Positions 14,739 to 22,184 of a stretch of DNA of 23,332 nucleotides are shown here, piece by piece. A model generated the notes under the pieces. It was given only the letters and a program-made list of their open reading frames with translations, was not told the origin of the DNA and made no database searches. The stretch covers positions 1-23,332 of the forward strand of contig JBAXSZ010000028.1 of the NCBI GenBank assembly GCA_037130455.1, read 5' to 3'. The DNA is from CAIMZW01 sp037130455 (GTDB lineage Bacteria; Actinomycetota; Actinomycetes; Nanopelagicales; Nanopelagicaceae). Position numbers and translations under genes: made by a program. Each line of letters begins with the position of its first letter. Within the stretch, counting starts at the first letter, position 1.

Positions 14739-15548
14739 CTAGTAGGACCCGAGGGTACCTCCGGCATTAAACGCAAGATTTCCACCGTCTATGGGCAAGA
14801 TCACACCGGTGACCATGGCCGCTGCATCACTGGCTAAGAAGTGAACCCCAGCAGCAATATCTTCTGGTTCGGCAACGCGACCAAGAGGGATACCAGTAAG
14901 AAGTTTGGTTAAGAGCTTGGCGCTGGCTTCAGGTTCTGACTCCACCCATTTGCGCCAACCAGGTGTATTTACCGAACAAGGTTGAATTGCGTTAACGCGA
15001 ATCTTGGCGGTTGCCCATTCAATGGCCAACTCCTTTGTCATTTGGATGACGCCGCCTTTTGCGACGCTATAGGCAAAATTACCCCGGCCAATCGCAGAAC
15101 TGCCAGCGATGGAAGCAATATTGACAATAACGCCTGGTTTATTGGCGGCCATTACCGCTCTGGCAAAAGATCTGGCATTAAGGAAGTAACCGGTGAGTGA
15201 AGTTTCTATGACTCCATTCCACTCTTCAAGACTGGTGTCCTGAGGTGGGACATGTATTCCCGATGCGGCATTGTTGATCAGAATATCCGGCGTTCCAACT
15301 TCGGAAACGATTTTGGCAAAAGTAGAAAGTACTTGAGATTCCTGACTGGTGTCACATAAGAAACCAACTGCCGATATTCCCATTCCATCTAACTCTTTGA
15401 TCGCGACGGCGATGGCATCTTGATTGAAATCCGTCAGGACAATCTTCGCGCCAAAGCTTCCCAACAATCTGCAGACGGCCATGCCAATTCCGCCGGCGCC
15501 ACCGGTGACAACAACGGTCTTATTATCGAGGTTGTAAATATTCTTCAT
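14739..15548 (-). CDS. SDR dehydrogenase
   Basis: A 269-residue NAD(P)-dependent oxidoreductase. The cofactor motif TGGAGGIG lies at about 15-22, then LINNAA, the catalytic Ser in IASIAGSS, Tyr and Lys in YSVAK, and the terminal LPIDGG with a short Gly/Ala-rich tail. The usual NAIAPG block reads NAIQPC, a variant seen in some polyol and sugar dehydrogenases. AAGGGGG precedes the ATG. It lies between E1-beta and GntR in the reverse operon (28 bp after E1-beta). The substrate is unknown; a hydroxy acid or sugar handed to or from the E1 module is plausible. Confidence 0.87.
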   Translation of the reverse strand: MKNIYNLDNKTVVVTGGAGGIGMAVCRLLGSFGAKIVLTDFNQDAIAVAIKELDGMGISAVGFLCDTSQESQVLSTFAKIVSEVGTPDILINNAASGIHVPPQDTSLEEWNGVIETSLTGYFLNARSFARAVMAANKPGVIVNIASIAGSSAIGRGNFAYSVAKGGVIQMTKELAIEWATAKIRVNAIQPCSVNTPGWRKWVESEPEASAKLLTKLLTGIPLGRVAEPEDIAAGVHFLASDAAAMVTGVILPIDGGNLAFNAGGTLGSY

Positions 15549-15576
15549 TGAACTTCCCCCTTAGTTGTGTAAATTT

Positions 15577-16569
15577 CTAATACTTCATGACCTTATGTAC
15601 GGCTTCGATCATTCCGGCAACTGTTGGAATTGCTGCATCTGAATGACGTGGGTTTGCGCTGATTGGTGCGCGAACTCCGCCAACGCGGACGATTGGACCT
15701 TTCAGATCCGAATTGCATCGCTCGGTGGCAGAGGCAGCGATTTCGGCGGTGAGTGAACCAAACTTTGGCGCCTCGTCGGCAATGACTACTCGGCCATATT
15801 TCTTAATAGCCTCATCCACTGCGTCCTCATCTAACGGCCAGAGGGTTCGTAAGTCGATAACTTCAACTTCGATGCCCTCTTTTGCTAACTCTTCCGCTGC
15901 TTTCAAAGCTGTAACGAGCGTATAACTCCACGTGATGATTGCAGCATCTTTTCCAGGGCGAACTGAATTGGCCTTTCCAAATGGAATTGGTTGATGCCCA
16001 GTTGTGATTTCACTTCTGACTCCGGAAAGCTTCTTATGCATCAAAAAGATCACTGGATCTGGTACTCGAAGTGCGGTCTTGATCAAACCTTTCACATCGT
16101 TGGAGCAAGAGGGAATAGCCAACGATAGTCCTGGCGTTGAAGCAAAGAATGCTTCCAGCGCATTGGTATGGTGGGCCCCGCCTAGAGCTACACCAGAAGT
16201 CGCTCGAATTACCAGCGGAACTGGCTGACCAAACATAAATCGAATCTTTGCTGCCTGATTGATAATTTCATCCATGGCTCCGAATGAGAAGTCAATGAAG
16301 TTCAAGTCAATAATCGGATGTAACCCGTACATCGCAGCGCCAAGTCCGGAGGCAACCATGGCCGCTTCGGAGATTGGCGAATCTTTGACTCGGCTTTCAC
16401 CAAACTCTTGGGCGATGCCCTTTACCTGCGCAAAGTGCCCACCTCTTTCTACCAAGTCGGTGCCCAGAATGAAAATATCTGGGTTGGTTGTCATTTCTTC
16501 GCGCACGCCCTGTTGAAAGGCCTCGGAATAGCTTGGATGTGAAACGCGTGTAGGTGTATCAGTACTCAT
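15577..16569 (-). CDS. 2-oxoacid dehydrogenase E1 component, beta subunit
   Basis: A 330-residue partner of E1-alpha, of the pyruvate/acetoin/branched-chain 2-oxoacid dehydrogenase E1-beta type. Family features are SEAFQQGVREEM, ILGTDLVERGGHF, DSPISEAAMVASGLGAAMYGLHPI, the GGAHHTNALEAFF region at the active site, and the transketolase C-terminal domain with VEVIDLRTLWPLDED. Separate alpha and beta subunits and the motif spacing resemble acetoin-dehydrogenase-like E1 proteins. Its ATG lies 2 bp after the E1-alpha stop, so the two are co-translated. No E2 acyltransferase or E3 is in the window. The oxo-acid substrate is unknown. Confidence 0.92.
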   Translation of the reverse strand: MSTDTPTRVSHPSYSEAFQQGVREEMTTNPDIFILGTDLVERGGHFAQVKGIAQEFGESRVKDSPISEAAMVASGLGAAMYGLHPIIDLNFIDFSFGAMDEIINQAAKIRFMFGQPVPLVIRATSGVALGGAHHTNALEAFFASTPGLSLAIPSCSNDVKGLIKTALRVPDPVIFLMHKKLSGVRSEITTGHQPIPFGKANSVRPGKDAAIITWSYTLVTALKAAEELAKEGIEVEVIDLRTLWPLDEDAVDEAIKKYGRVVIADEAPKFGSLTAEIAASATERCNSDLKGPIVRVGGVRAPISANPRHSDAAIPTVAGMIEAVHKVMKY

Positions 16570-16571
16570 AA

Positions 16572-17546
16572 TTATTTTGCCCCCAATAGCCCAGAATCGA
16601 CGCCATCTGTCAGAGTAGAAAGATCCGGTTCAGGTGAACTTTCTGCGAATGCAACGGCTTCCTCTATCTCTGCATGAACTGATGCCTTCATGGCATCTAG
16701 ATCGGATTGAGACATATCACCGGTGGACAAGAGGTAGGCAGTGAACCGGTCAATTGGATCTTTATGCTCGCGCCAATCTGCGATTTCTTCCAGAGTTCGA
16801 TACTGCCCGCGCTCGCCTACGTTGTGACCGTTGTAACGGTAAGTCAATGCGTTAATAAAGGTTGGACCTTCGCCAGCCACCGCGCGGACGCGTGCCTCGG
16901 CGGTGTACTTTTGAACTTCCAGCACATCATTTCCATCGATGTTAAAAGAAGGAAGACCAAATCCTGCGGCTCGTTTTGCTGGGTCATTGCCGCCAGTAAC
17001 TCGGCCAACGAAAGTTTCAACGGCATACTGATTGTTATCAACGACCAAAATAAATGGGAGTTTGTAAATCACGGCCATGTTGAGAGCTTCCCAAGTACGA
17101 CCAGTATTTAAGCCACCATCACCGACAAATCCGACTGCAACATTCTTATCGCCGCGTTGGTGGATTCCCATCGCCGCGCCCATCGCGATACCGACGCCTG
17201 CACCGACAATTCCATTTCCACCAAAATGACCTCTTTTGAAATCACCCAAGTGCATGGAAGCGCCACGGCCTTTCGAAACACCCGTTGCCTTTGTAAACAG
17301 CTCGGCCATTATTTCGTTTGGCGTGAATCCTTTTGCCAAGGTGTGGTGATGCGAACGGTGAGTAGTGGCAATGACATCATCAGGGGCAAGTGCCGACATG
17401 ACACCAACCGCGACTGCTTCCTGTCCGGAAGAGTTGTGCATTCCACCCGGAACTTTTCCGCGAAGAGTTAGCTTGTCGGCTGTCTCTTCAAATTCGCGAA
17501 TAACCAACATTTCGCGCAGCAGTGATTGAAGATCGGTATAGGCCAT
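16572..17546 (-). CDS. 2-oxoacid dehydrogenase E1 component, alpha subunit
   Basis: A 324-residue thiamine-diphosphate subunit. The ThDP motif begins GFVGDGGLNTGRTWE and closes about 30 residues later with VVDNN, as in E1-alpha proteins. Other markers are HNSSGQEAVAVGV, TTHRSHHHTLAKG, GRGASMHLGD and TYRYNGHNVGE. The last resembles the usual YR..GHS phosphorylation-loop segment but with Asn in place of Ser. The ribosome site GGAG lies in the end of the lipoyl gene, whose stop is 3 bp upstream. Acetoin, pyruvate or a 2-oxo acid from sugar-acid cleavage are possible substrates. Confidence 0.93.
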   Translation of the reverse strand: MAYTDLQSLLREMLVIREFEETADKLTLRGKVPGGMHNSSGQEAVAVGVMSALAPDDVIATTHRSHHHTLAKGFTPNEIMAELFTKATGVSKGRGASMHLGDFKRGHFGGNGIVGAGVGIAMGAAMGIHQRGDKNVAVGFVGDGGLNTGRTWEALNMAVIYKLPFILVVDNNQYAVETFVGRVTGGNDPAKRAAGFGLPSFNIDGNDVLEVQKYTAEARVRAVAGEGPTFINALTYRYNGHNVGERGQYRTLEEIADWREHKDPIDRFTAYLLSTGDMSQSDLDAMKASVHAEIEEAVAFAESSPEPDLSTLTDGVDSGLLGAK

Positions 17547-17549
17547 CTT

Positions 17550-17798
17550 TTACTCCACCTCTCCTGGTGCCAAAACAACAGATATGGTGTTGCCTACTGG
17601 CACTTCATCATTGGGCTGATAGCGATGCTTTCCGAGAACGCCACCAGTTTCTGCGGTCAAATCCAGAGTCGTTTTATCTGTTTCAATGACTGCAATAACA
17701 TCCCCGGCGGCTACAGGGTCGCCGGGATTCTTTAACCATTCCAATAAAACTGCATTGTCCATTGCCATTCCTAATGCCGGAACAAAAACCTCTTCCAT
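17550..17798 (-). CDS. Free-standing lipoyl-domain protein
   Basis: An 82-residue protein that is almost exactly one lipoyl domain: MPALG-like start (VPALGMAMDNAVLLEWL), GDPVAAGDVIAVIETDKTT with the lipoylated Lys at 42, and the second-half PNDEVPVGNTISVVL. There is no subunit-binding domain and no acyltransferase domain, and the stop is followed at once by E1-alpha, so it is not a fragment of a longer E2 within this strand. Biotin carriers have an MKM-type motif; ETDKTT marks lipoate instead. It would serve as a mobile swinging arm for the adjacent E1, much as GcvH does in glycine cleavage. AAAGG gives a good ribosome site. Confidence 0.9.
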   Translation of the reverse strand: MEEVFVPALGMAMDNAVLLEWLKNPGDPVAAGDVIAVIETDKTTLDLTAETGGVLGKHRYQPNDEVPVGNTISVVLAPGEVE

Positions 17799-17837
17799 GA
17801 AATACCTTTCCTCGTAGTGACAATTTTTCGTGCAGTT

Positions 17838-18809
17838 TTAAAACGGGCCAGCAGCAAAATTTCCGTGATTTATGGAATTCCCATTTACATAAGTAAATAC
17901 ATCCCGAATGGTCCATTCAATTAGCCGAGGTCCTGAACTTTCCGAGTACCAAGCCATATGCGGGGACAGAATTAAGTTAGGGGCGTTACGAAGCGGTGAA
18001 TCATCTGGCAGAGGTTCGGTTTGGAAGACATCCAATCCGGCCCCAGAAATCTGTCCGCTACCCAAACCCTCGGCAAGTGCGACCTCATCAATCAAACCGC
18101 CTCTAGATACATTGACGATTATGGAACCTTTGGGCATCTTCGCAATTTGTGCGGCACCGATCATGTGATGGGTTGATGGCAAGTATGGAGCATGCAAAGT
18201 GATCATCTCGCATTGCTCTAGTAATTCATCCAGAGTGTCCACCATTTCAATTCCATGCAAATTTACTGCAGCAGCAGGATCGAATCCGACAACTTTCTTG
18301 GCAAACGGAATCAATTTTGAAATTGCCGATTGTCCGATACGACCGCATCCAATTACGCCGATGGTGCAATCCTGAATGGAGTGAACCTTGGTCATATCTG
18401 TTGCGCCGCCCCAGCCCTTTTCCCTCGTCCAGGTATTGGCGGCGAACAGTCCACGGTGTAGAGCAAGCATCATCGCTACTGCATGATTTGAAACTTCGTG
18501 AATTGCATACAGTGGCTGATTAACGACGGCGATATCGCGACTCTTGGCGTATTCAACATCGATGGTGTCTAATCCAACGCCGGCTCTACCAATGATTTTT
18601 ACAGTGGGAGCGAAGGCATCGATGATCGCTGGGGTCATTCGGTGCAATGAAATCATTATTGCCGAGCAACCTTGGGTTAACTTTGCAACCTCTTCGGGCG
18701 TTCCTGCTGGGCCTTCGACGAGTTCTACGCCGAGCTCTTTGGCCACTGGATAAATCCAAGAACCATCGGCCACAGTCCCGTTTACCAATGCAACTCGAGT
18801 CGAATTCAC
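17838..18809 (-). CDS. D-2-hydroxyacid dehydrogenase (phosphoglycerate-dehydrogenase-like)
   Basis: A 323-residue NAD-dependent enzyme of the D-isomer-specific 2-hydroxyacid dehydrogenase family. The cofactor motif is GVIGCGRIG near 150. The catalytic triad is complete: Arg in NVSRGGLIDE, Glu in FQTEPLP and His in SPHMAW. Substrate-loop residues GRAGVGLDTIDV are also conserved. The length is that of single-domain members such as glyoxylate, hydroxypyruvate or D-lactate reductases, without the ACT domain of SerA. The start is GTG at 18809, with GGGAA just before it. It heads the six-gene reverse operon and is 39 bp ahead of the lipoyl gene. The likely role is interconversion of a 2-oxo and a 2-hydroxy acid for the E1 module. 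Confidence 0.9.
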   Translation of the reverse strand: MNSTRVALVNGTVADGSWIYPVAKELGVELVEGPAGTPEEVAKLTQGCSAIMISLHRMTPAIIDAFAPTVKIIGRAGVGLDTIDVEYAKSRDIAVVNQPLYAIHEVSNHAVAMMLALHRGLFAANTWTREKGWGGATDMTKVHSIQDCTIGVIGCGRIGQSAISKLIPFAKKVVGFDPAAAVNLHGIEMVDTLDELLEQCEMITLHAPYLPSTHHMIGAAQIAKMPKGSIIVNVSRGGLIDEVALAEGLGSGQISGAGLDVFQTEPLPDDSPLRNAPNLILSPHMAWYSESSGPRLIEWTIRDVFTYVNGNSINHGNFAAGPF

Positions 18810-18842
18810 ATGTTCCCTTTCCCTGGGTTTTGAATGGGTTTA

Positions 18843-18852
18843 CTGTATACAA
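18843..18852 (+). promoter_or_regulatory. Putative GntR-family operator between the two central operons
   Basis: CTGTATACAA, continuing TT: a perfect CTGTWWACAATT motif with a palindromic TGTATACA core. It lies in the 105-bp divergent region between the D-2-hydroxyacid dehydrogenase operon and the FAH operon, and could control both. Confidence 0.62.
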
Positions 18853-18863
18853 TTCACAACATT

Positions 18864-18874
18864 CCGTATACCCT
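18864..18874. promoter_or_regulatory. Second GTATAC-core site of the divergent pair
   Basis: CCGTATACCCT, identical to 12858-12868. Its GTATAC centre is 21 bp from the centre of the operator at 18843-18852, the same spacing as the pair in the dehydratase/Ldh2 region. Confidence 0.5.
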
Positions 18875-18914
18875 TTCCAATATATTTTTTTAAATCCCTC
18901 AAGGAGGCCCACTT

Positions 18915-19574
18915 ATGCCGCAAAATCTGCCATTGCCTAGGCCTGGAAAAGTAATCGCCGTTGGCTTGAACTACAAGGATCACGCTGCGGAAGCTGGCGT
19001 TCCGTTACCACTTGCACCGGTTTTGTTCACGAAATTCACCACAAGTTTGACTCACCACGAAGCCCCCATTGTCATCCCCCACGGAATCACTCAAGTGGAT
19101 TGGGAAGCAGAGTTGGCGGTTGTTATTGGCAAGACCGCCAGCCGTGTAAGCATCGAAGATGCCATGGATTATGTCGCTGGCTATACCTGCATGAATGACG
19201 TTACCGATCGTGAAGCGCAAGGCAAAGATGGCCAGTGGGTTCGCTCCAAGTCCTATGACACCTTTGGTCCGATCGGCCCAGTTGTCATCCCCGCCTCGGC
19301 AATTGGTGACCCCCATGCGCTAAAGATTGAGGCCCGTCTTAATGGCAAGACGATGCAATCAAGCAACACCAGCAATTTAATTTTCCGGGTCGACTACTTG
19401 ATTGCCTATATCAGCCGCACTATCACTTTGGAAGCTGGTGATGTCATCACCACTGGAACACCCCATGGAGTTGGCACCTTCTGGAACCCGCCAATCTTTA
19501 TGAAGCCTGGCGATGTGATTGAGGTCGAAATCGAAAAGATCGGAATCCTTCGCAATCATGTAGTGGCGGAGTAA
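18915..19574 (+). CDS. Fumarylacetoacetate-hydrolase (FAH) family protein, probable diketo-acid hydrolase
   Basis: A 219-residue metal-dependent hydrolase. Family landmarks are AVGLNYKDHAAEAG (from 15), metal ligands Glu64 and Glu66 in DWEAELAVVIG and Asp95 in MNDVTDRE, Lys in KSYDTFGP, and TGTPHGVG near the end. It has only the catalytic FAH domain, like FAHD1 or YcgM. Longer relatives of about 280 residues include 2,4-diketo-3-deoxy-L-fuconate/rhamnonate hydrolases and ureidoglycolate lyase. Being first in an operon with a ketodeoxy-aldonate-type SDR and LldD suggests C-C hydrolysis of a 2,4-diketo-3-deoxy-aldonate to pyruvate and L-lactate. Acylpyruvase or oxaloacetate decarboxylase activity is the alternative. 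AAGGAGG before the ATG is the best ribosome site in the window. Confidence 0.88.
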   Translation: MPQNLPLPRPGKVIAVGLNYKDHAAEAGVPLPLAPVLFTKFTTSLTHHEAPIVIPHGITQVDWEAELAVVIGKTASRVSIEDAMDYVAGYTCMNDVTDREAQGKDGQWVRSKSYDTFGPIGPVVIPASAIGDPHALKIEARLNGKTMQSSNTSNLIFRVDYLIAYISRTITLEAGDVITTGTPHGVGTFWNPPIFMKPGDVIEVEIEKIGILRNHVVAE

Positions 19575-19576
19575 TC

Positions 19577-20344
19577 ATGGCCTTGCCAGGATCCGACCGA
19601 AAATTAGTTCTGCTTACTGGTGCTGCATCTGGGATTGGAAGGGCAACTTGCCTACGGTTAGCTACCGAAGGATGCGACCTTTTTATTATTGACCGAGATG
19701 GTCCTGGCTTAGAAGAGACTAAAAAGCGCGCTGAAGCGTTAGGTGCTTCCGTAAAAACTCATCAGATTGATCTATCCAATCCGGAGGCAGTTCTGGCCGA
19801 AATGCAGCCCGTCATTGATCAATTTGAAATCGATTACTTAGTGAATGACGCTGGCCTTGGCTTTGCTCGGACCACGGAACAAACAACTCTGGCCGAATGG
19901 GACTTGACCTTCAACGTCAATATCACCGCGACCTTCCTCTTTTGTAAAATGGTCCTTCCACAAATGTTGGCTCGTGGCGGCGGCGCCATTGTTAACGTTG
20001 CTTCAGCCGGTGCCATCGTTGGTCTAAAGAACCGAGTCGCCTACTGTGCATCAAAAGCCGCGGTAGTCGGACTGACTCGGTGCATTGCCGCCGACCATGC
20101 CACGCAAGGAATTCGCATCAACGCCATTGCTCCTGGAACAGTTGGATCGGAATGGATTGAAAAGATTCTCTCTGATGTTCCAGATCCAGTAGCCACCAGA
20201 AAAATGATGGAGGCTCGACAGTTGGATGGGAAAATGGGAACGCCAGAAGAAATTGCCGAAGGAATCAACTTCTTACTCAGCCCAGCAGCACGCTTTGTTA
20301 ATGGATCGGTCTTCGTCATGGATGGTGGGTTAACTGCTGTATGA
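19577..20344 (+). CDS. SDR dehydrogenase, 2-keto-3-deoxy-L-fuconate dehydrogenase-like
   Basis: A 255-residue NAD(P) enzyme. The cofactor motif TGAASGIG lies at 14-21; the usual NNAG reads NDAG. The catalytic Ser is in VASAGAI and Tyr-x3-Lys in YCASK. The C-terminal half (SKAAVVGLTRCIAADHATQG, NAIAPGTV, then EARQLDGKMGTPEEIAEG) follows the 2-keto-3-deoxy-L-fuconate/rhamnonate dehydrogenase and DHRS6 group, in which such Arg-Gln and GTPEEIA segments are conserved. That enzyme oxidises C4 of the ketodeoxy acid to give the diketo acid split by FAH hydrolases, and the FAH gene ends 2 bp upstream. Translation is coupled on both sides: the stop overlaps the aldolase start (ATGA). Confidence 0.87.
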   Translation: MALPGSDRKLVLLTGAASGIGRATCLRLATEGCDLFIIDRDGPGLEETKKRAEALGASVKTHQIDLSNPEAVLAEMQPVIDQFEIDYLVNDAGLGFARTTEQTTLAEWDLTFNVNITATFLFCKMVLPQMLARGGGAIVNVASAGAIVGLKNRVAYCASKAAVVGLTRCIAADHATQGIRINAIAPGTVGSEWIEKILSDVPDPVATRKMMEARQLDGKMGTPEEIAEGINFLLSPAARFVNGSVFVMDGGLTAV

Positions 20345-20952
20345 GTGAATCACAATACAATTCTGGAGTTGTCGCAGTAATTCGCACGGATAACCCACAA
20401 CACGCGCTGAATTTAGGTCGAGCTTTCGCAGATACCGCCATCTCAGCCATTGAAGTCACCATGACGGTTCCCGATGCGATGCGAGTTATCCAGACTTTGG
20501 TTGATGAAGGCATCGAGCGAGTTGGGGCCGGAACTGTCCGAACTGTTGAACAGGTTAGGGAGATCAAGCGAATTGGCGGGACTTTCGTGGTCTCACCTCA
20601 TCTAGAAGAAGCCATTGTTAAAACTTCCGTAGATCTGGGCTTAGCTTCCACTCCTGGGACGATGACTCCATCTGAAATTGTCCAAGCGATAAATTGGGGA
20701 GCAACGTCGCAAAAGGTTTTTCCCGTCTCACTTGTGGGCGGACAGGCTTTTGTTAAGGCGGTCCTAGAGCCGTTGCCAGATGCTCGTTTAGTTGTTTCAG
20801 GCGGAGTCCAGCCCGAAGAAGTTCAGGATTATTTAGCATTGGGATGCGTCAGCGTCTGCATGGGTGGGGCTTTGTGGACTCCAGAAATCGCAGATACCGG
20901 AGATATTCAAGCAATACGAGCTTACGCATTGACTGCTTTATCTAGGATGTAA
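20341..20952 (+). CDS. KDPG/KHG-type aldolase
   Basis: A 203-residue class I aldolase of the Eda family, cleaving 2-keto-3-deoxy acids (or their 6-phosphates) to pyruvate and an aldehyde. The Schiff-base Lys is at 125 in SQKVFPVSL, catalytic Glu38 in AIEVTMTVP, Arg15 in VAVIR, and the phosphate or carboxylate loops are GAGTV, PGTMTPSE, SGGVQPEE and MGGAL. The classical E. coli-type LRT at the substrate loop reads MTV here, as in other divergent members, so substrate preference is open. It overlaps the SDR stop and is followed 2 bp later by the lactate dehydrogenase, giving the operon both a hydrolytic and an aldol route. Confidence 0.9.
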   Translation: MSESQYNSGVVAVIRTDNPQHALNLGRAFADTAISAIEVTMTVPDAMRVIQTLVDEGIERVGAGTVRTVEQVREIKRIGGTFVVSPHLEEAIVKTSVDLGLASTPGTMTPSEIVQAINWGATSQKVFPVSLVGGQAFVKAVLEPLPDARLVVSGGVQPEEVQDYLALGCVSVCMGGALWTPEIADTGDIQAIRAYALTALSRM

Positions 20953-20954
20953 CC

Positions 20955-22169
20955 ATGCAACGACGATTCCCCAGGCCATGGGAAATTCGGCGACTGGTTA
21001 AATTTCGTAAATTCATTTGGAACGGCAAAACGCGCCGGTTATCGCGCGCCATGACCGTTGCCGATCTTCGCAATCTTGCTAAGAAGCGCACTCCAAAGGG
21101 TCAATTCGATTACGTCGAAGGCGGGGCCGAAGCTGAAATTACGTTGCAGCGAAATCTAGATTTCTTCCAAAGGGTTCAATTCAGCCCCCACGTACTTCGT
21201 GATATATCCAAAATAGATCTCGGCTCACAGTTGTTGGGAAAGCACACAAATCTACCTTTCGGATTTGCGCCAACTGGCTACACCCGCATGATGCATGTTG
21301 ATGGCGAAATTGCAGTCAGTTCTGCGGCGGCACGAAATGAAATCCCCTACGTACTTTCAACTATGGGCACCACTTCAATGTCAGAACTGGCCAAAGAAGT
21401 TAACAATGGAAATAACTGGTTTCAACTGTACCTCTGGAAAGATCGTGAGAAGAGTCTTAAATTCTTAGCTGATGCCAGAAACGCCGGAGTTGATACCTTG
21501 GTTCTCACCGTTGATGTTCCCAGGACTAGCAGGCGGCTTCGCGATGTTCGCAATGGACTAACGATTCCACCAACAATAACGATGAAAACTTTCTTCAATA
21601 CGCTAACCAGGTTTGGTTGGCTTAAAGATTTTCTTTCCACTGAGCCACTTACATTCGCCTCATTTGCCGATTACCACGGAACTATTGCTGATCTTTCAAA
21701 TTCCATGTTTGACCCCACCAACACCTTCGAGGATTTGAAGTGGCTTCGCAATGAATGGAATGGAAACCTTGTTATTAAAGGCGTTCAGAGAATTGACGAT
21801 GTGCGCAAAGCTATTGATGCCGGCGTAGATGCGATCTGGCTTTCCAATCACGGCGGTCGGCAATTGGACCGCTCCCCATCGCCGATGGAAATCCTCCCCG
21901 AAATGATTTCGCACTTCGGCAATGAAATAGATTTCTACGTTGACGGTGGAATTACTTCTGGCGCTGACATCGTCACTGCAATAGCTCTTGGTGCCAAATA
22001 CACTTTTGTCGGCCGTGCGTACCTCTATGGATTAATGGCCGGCGGTGAAGCTGGCGTGGATCGTGCGATTGAAATCTTAAAAACAGAAATATCCCAAACA
22101 ATGATTTTCCTTGGAGCGTCATCACTTCAAGAACTTACTCCAGACCTCATTTATCCACGATCACACTAA
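20955..22169 (+). CDS. lldD: FMN-dependent L-lactate dehydrogenase (LldD2-like)
   Basis: A 404-residue flavoprotein of the alpha-hydroxy-acid oxidase family, oxidising L-lactate to pyruvate with quinone or another membrane acceptor. It follows mycobacterial LldD2 closely: the basic N-terminal extension (RFPRPWEIRRLVKF), FDYVEGGAE, FGFAPTGYTRMMHVDGE, WFQLYLWKDRE, DTLVLTVDVP, VRNGLTIPP, the catalytic and FMN block WLSNHGGRQLDRSP near 290, and the long conserved end VGRAYLYGLMAGGEAGVDRA. All family residues I can check are present. It begins 2 bp after the aldolase stop. Placement downstream of the FAH and SDR genes fits consumption of L-lactate released by diketo-acid hydrolysis. Confidence 0.94.
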   Translation: MQRRFPRPWEIRRLVKFRKFIWNGKTRRLSRAMTVADLRNLAKKRTPKGQFDYVEGGAEAEITLQRNLDFFQRVQFSPHVLRDISKIDLGSQLLGKHTNLPFGFAPTGYTRMMHVDGEIAVSSAAARNEIPYVLSTMGTTSMSELAKEVNNGNNWFQLYLWKDREKSLKFLADARNAGVDTLVLTVDVPRTSRRLRDVRNGLTIPPTITMKTFFNTLTRFGWLKDFLSTEPLTFASFADYHGTIADLSNSMFDPTNTFEDLKWLRNEWNGNLVIKGVQRIDDVRKAIDAGVDAIWLSNHGGRQLDRSPSPMEILPEMISHFGNEIDFYVDGGITSGADIVTAIALGAKYTFVGRAYLYGLMAGGEAGVDRAIEILKTEISQTMIFLGASSLQELTPDLIYPRSH

Positions 22170-22184
22170 CCTGAAGGAAGCGCT

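Noticed and set aside
16707..17111. A 134-codon forward ORF inside the E1-alpha gene
   Set aside because: It is antisense to strongly conserved E1-alpha motifs, with no ribosome site or domain; a shadow frame.
17291..17300. Another CTGTTTACAA on the reverse strand
   Set aside because: It lies inside the E1-alpha coding sequence (codons for Leu-Phe-Thr-Lys), continues AGG rather than TT, and is not near a promoter. It is treated as chance.
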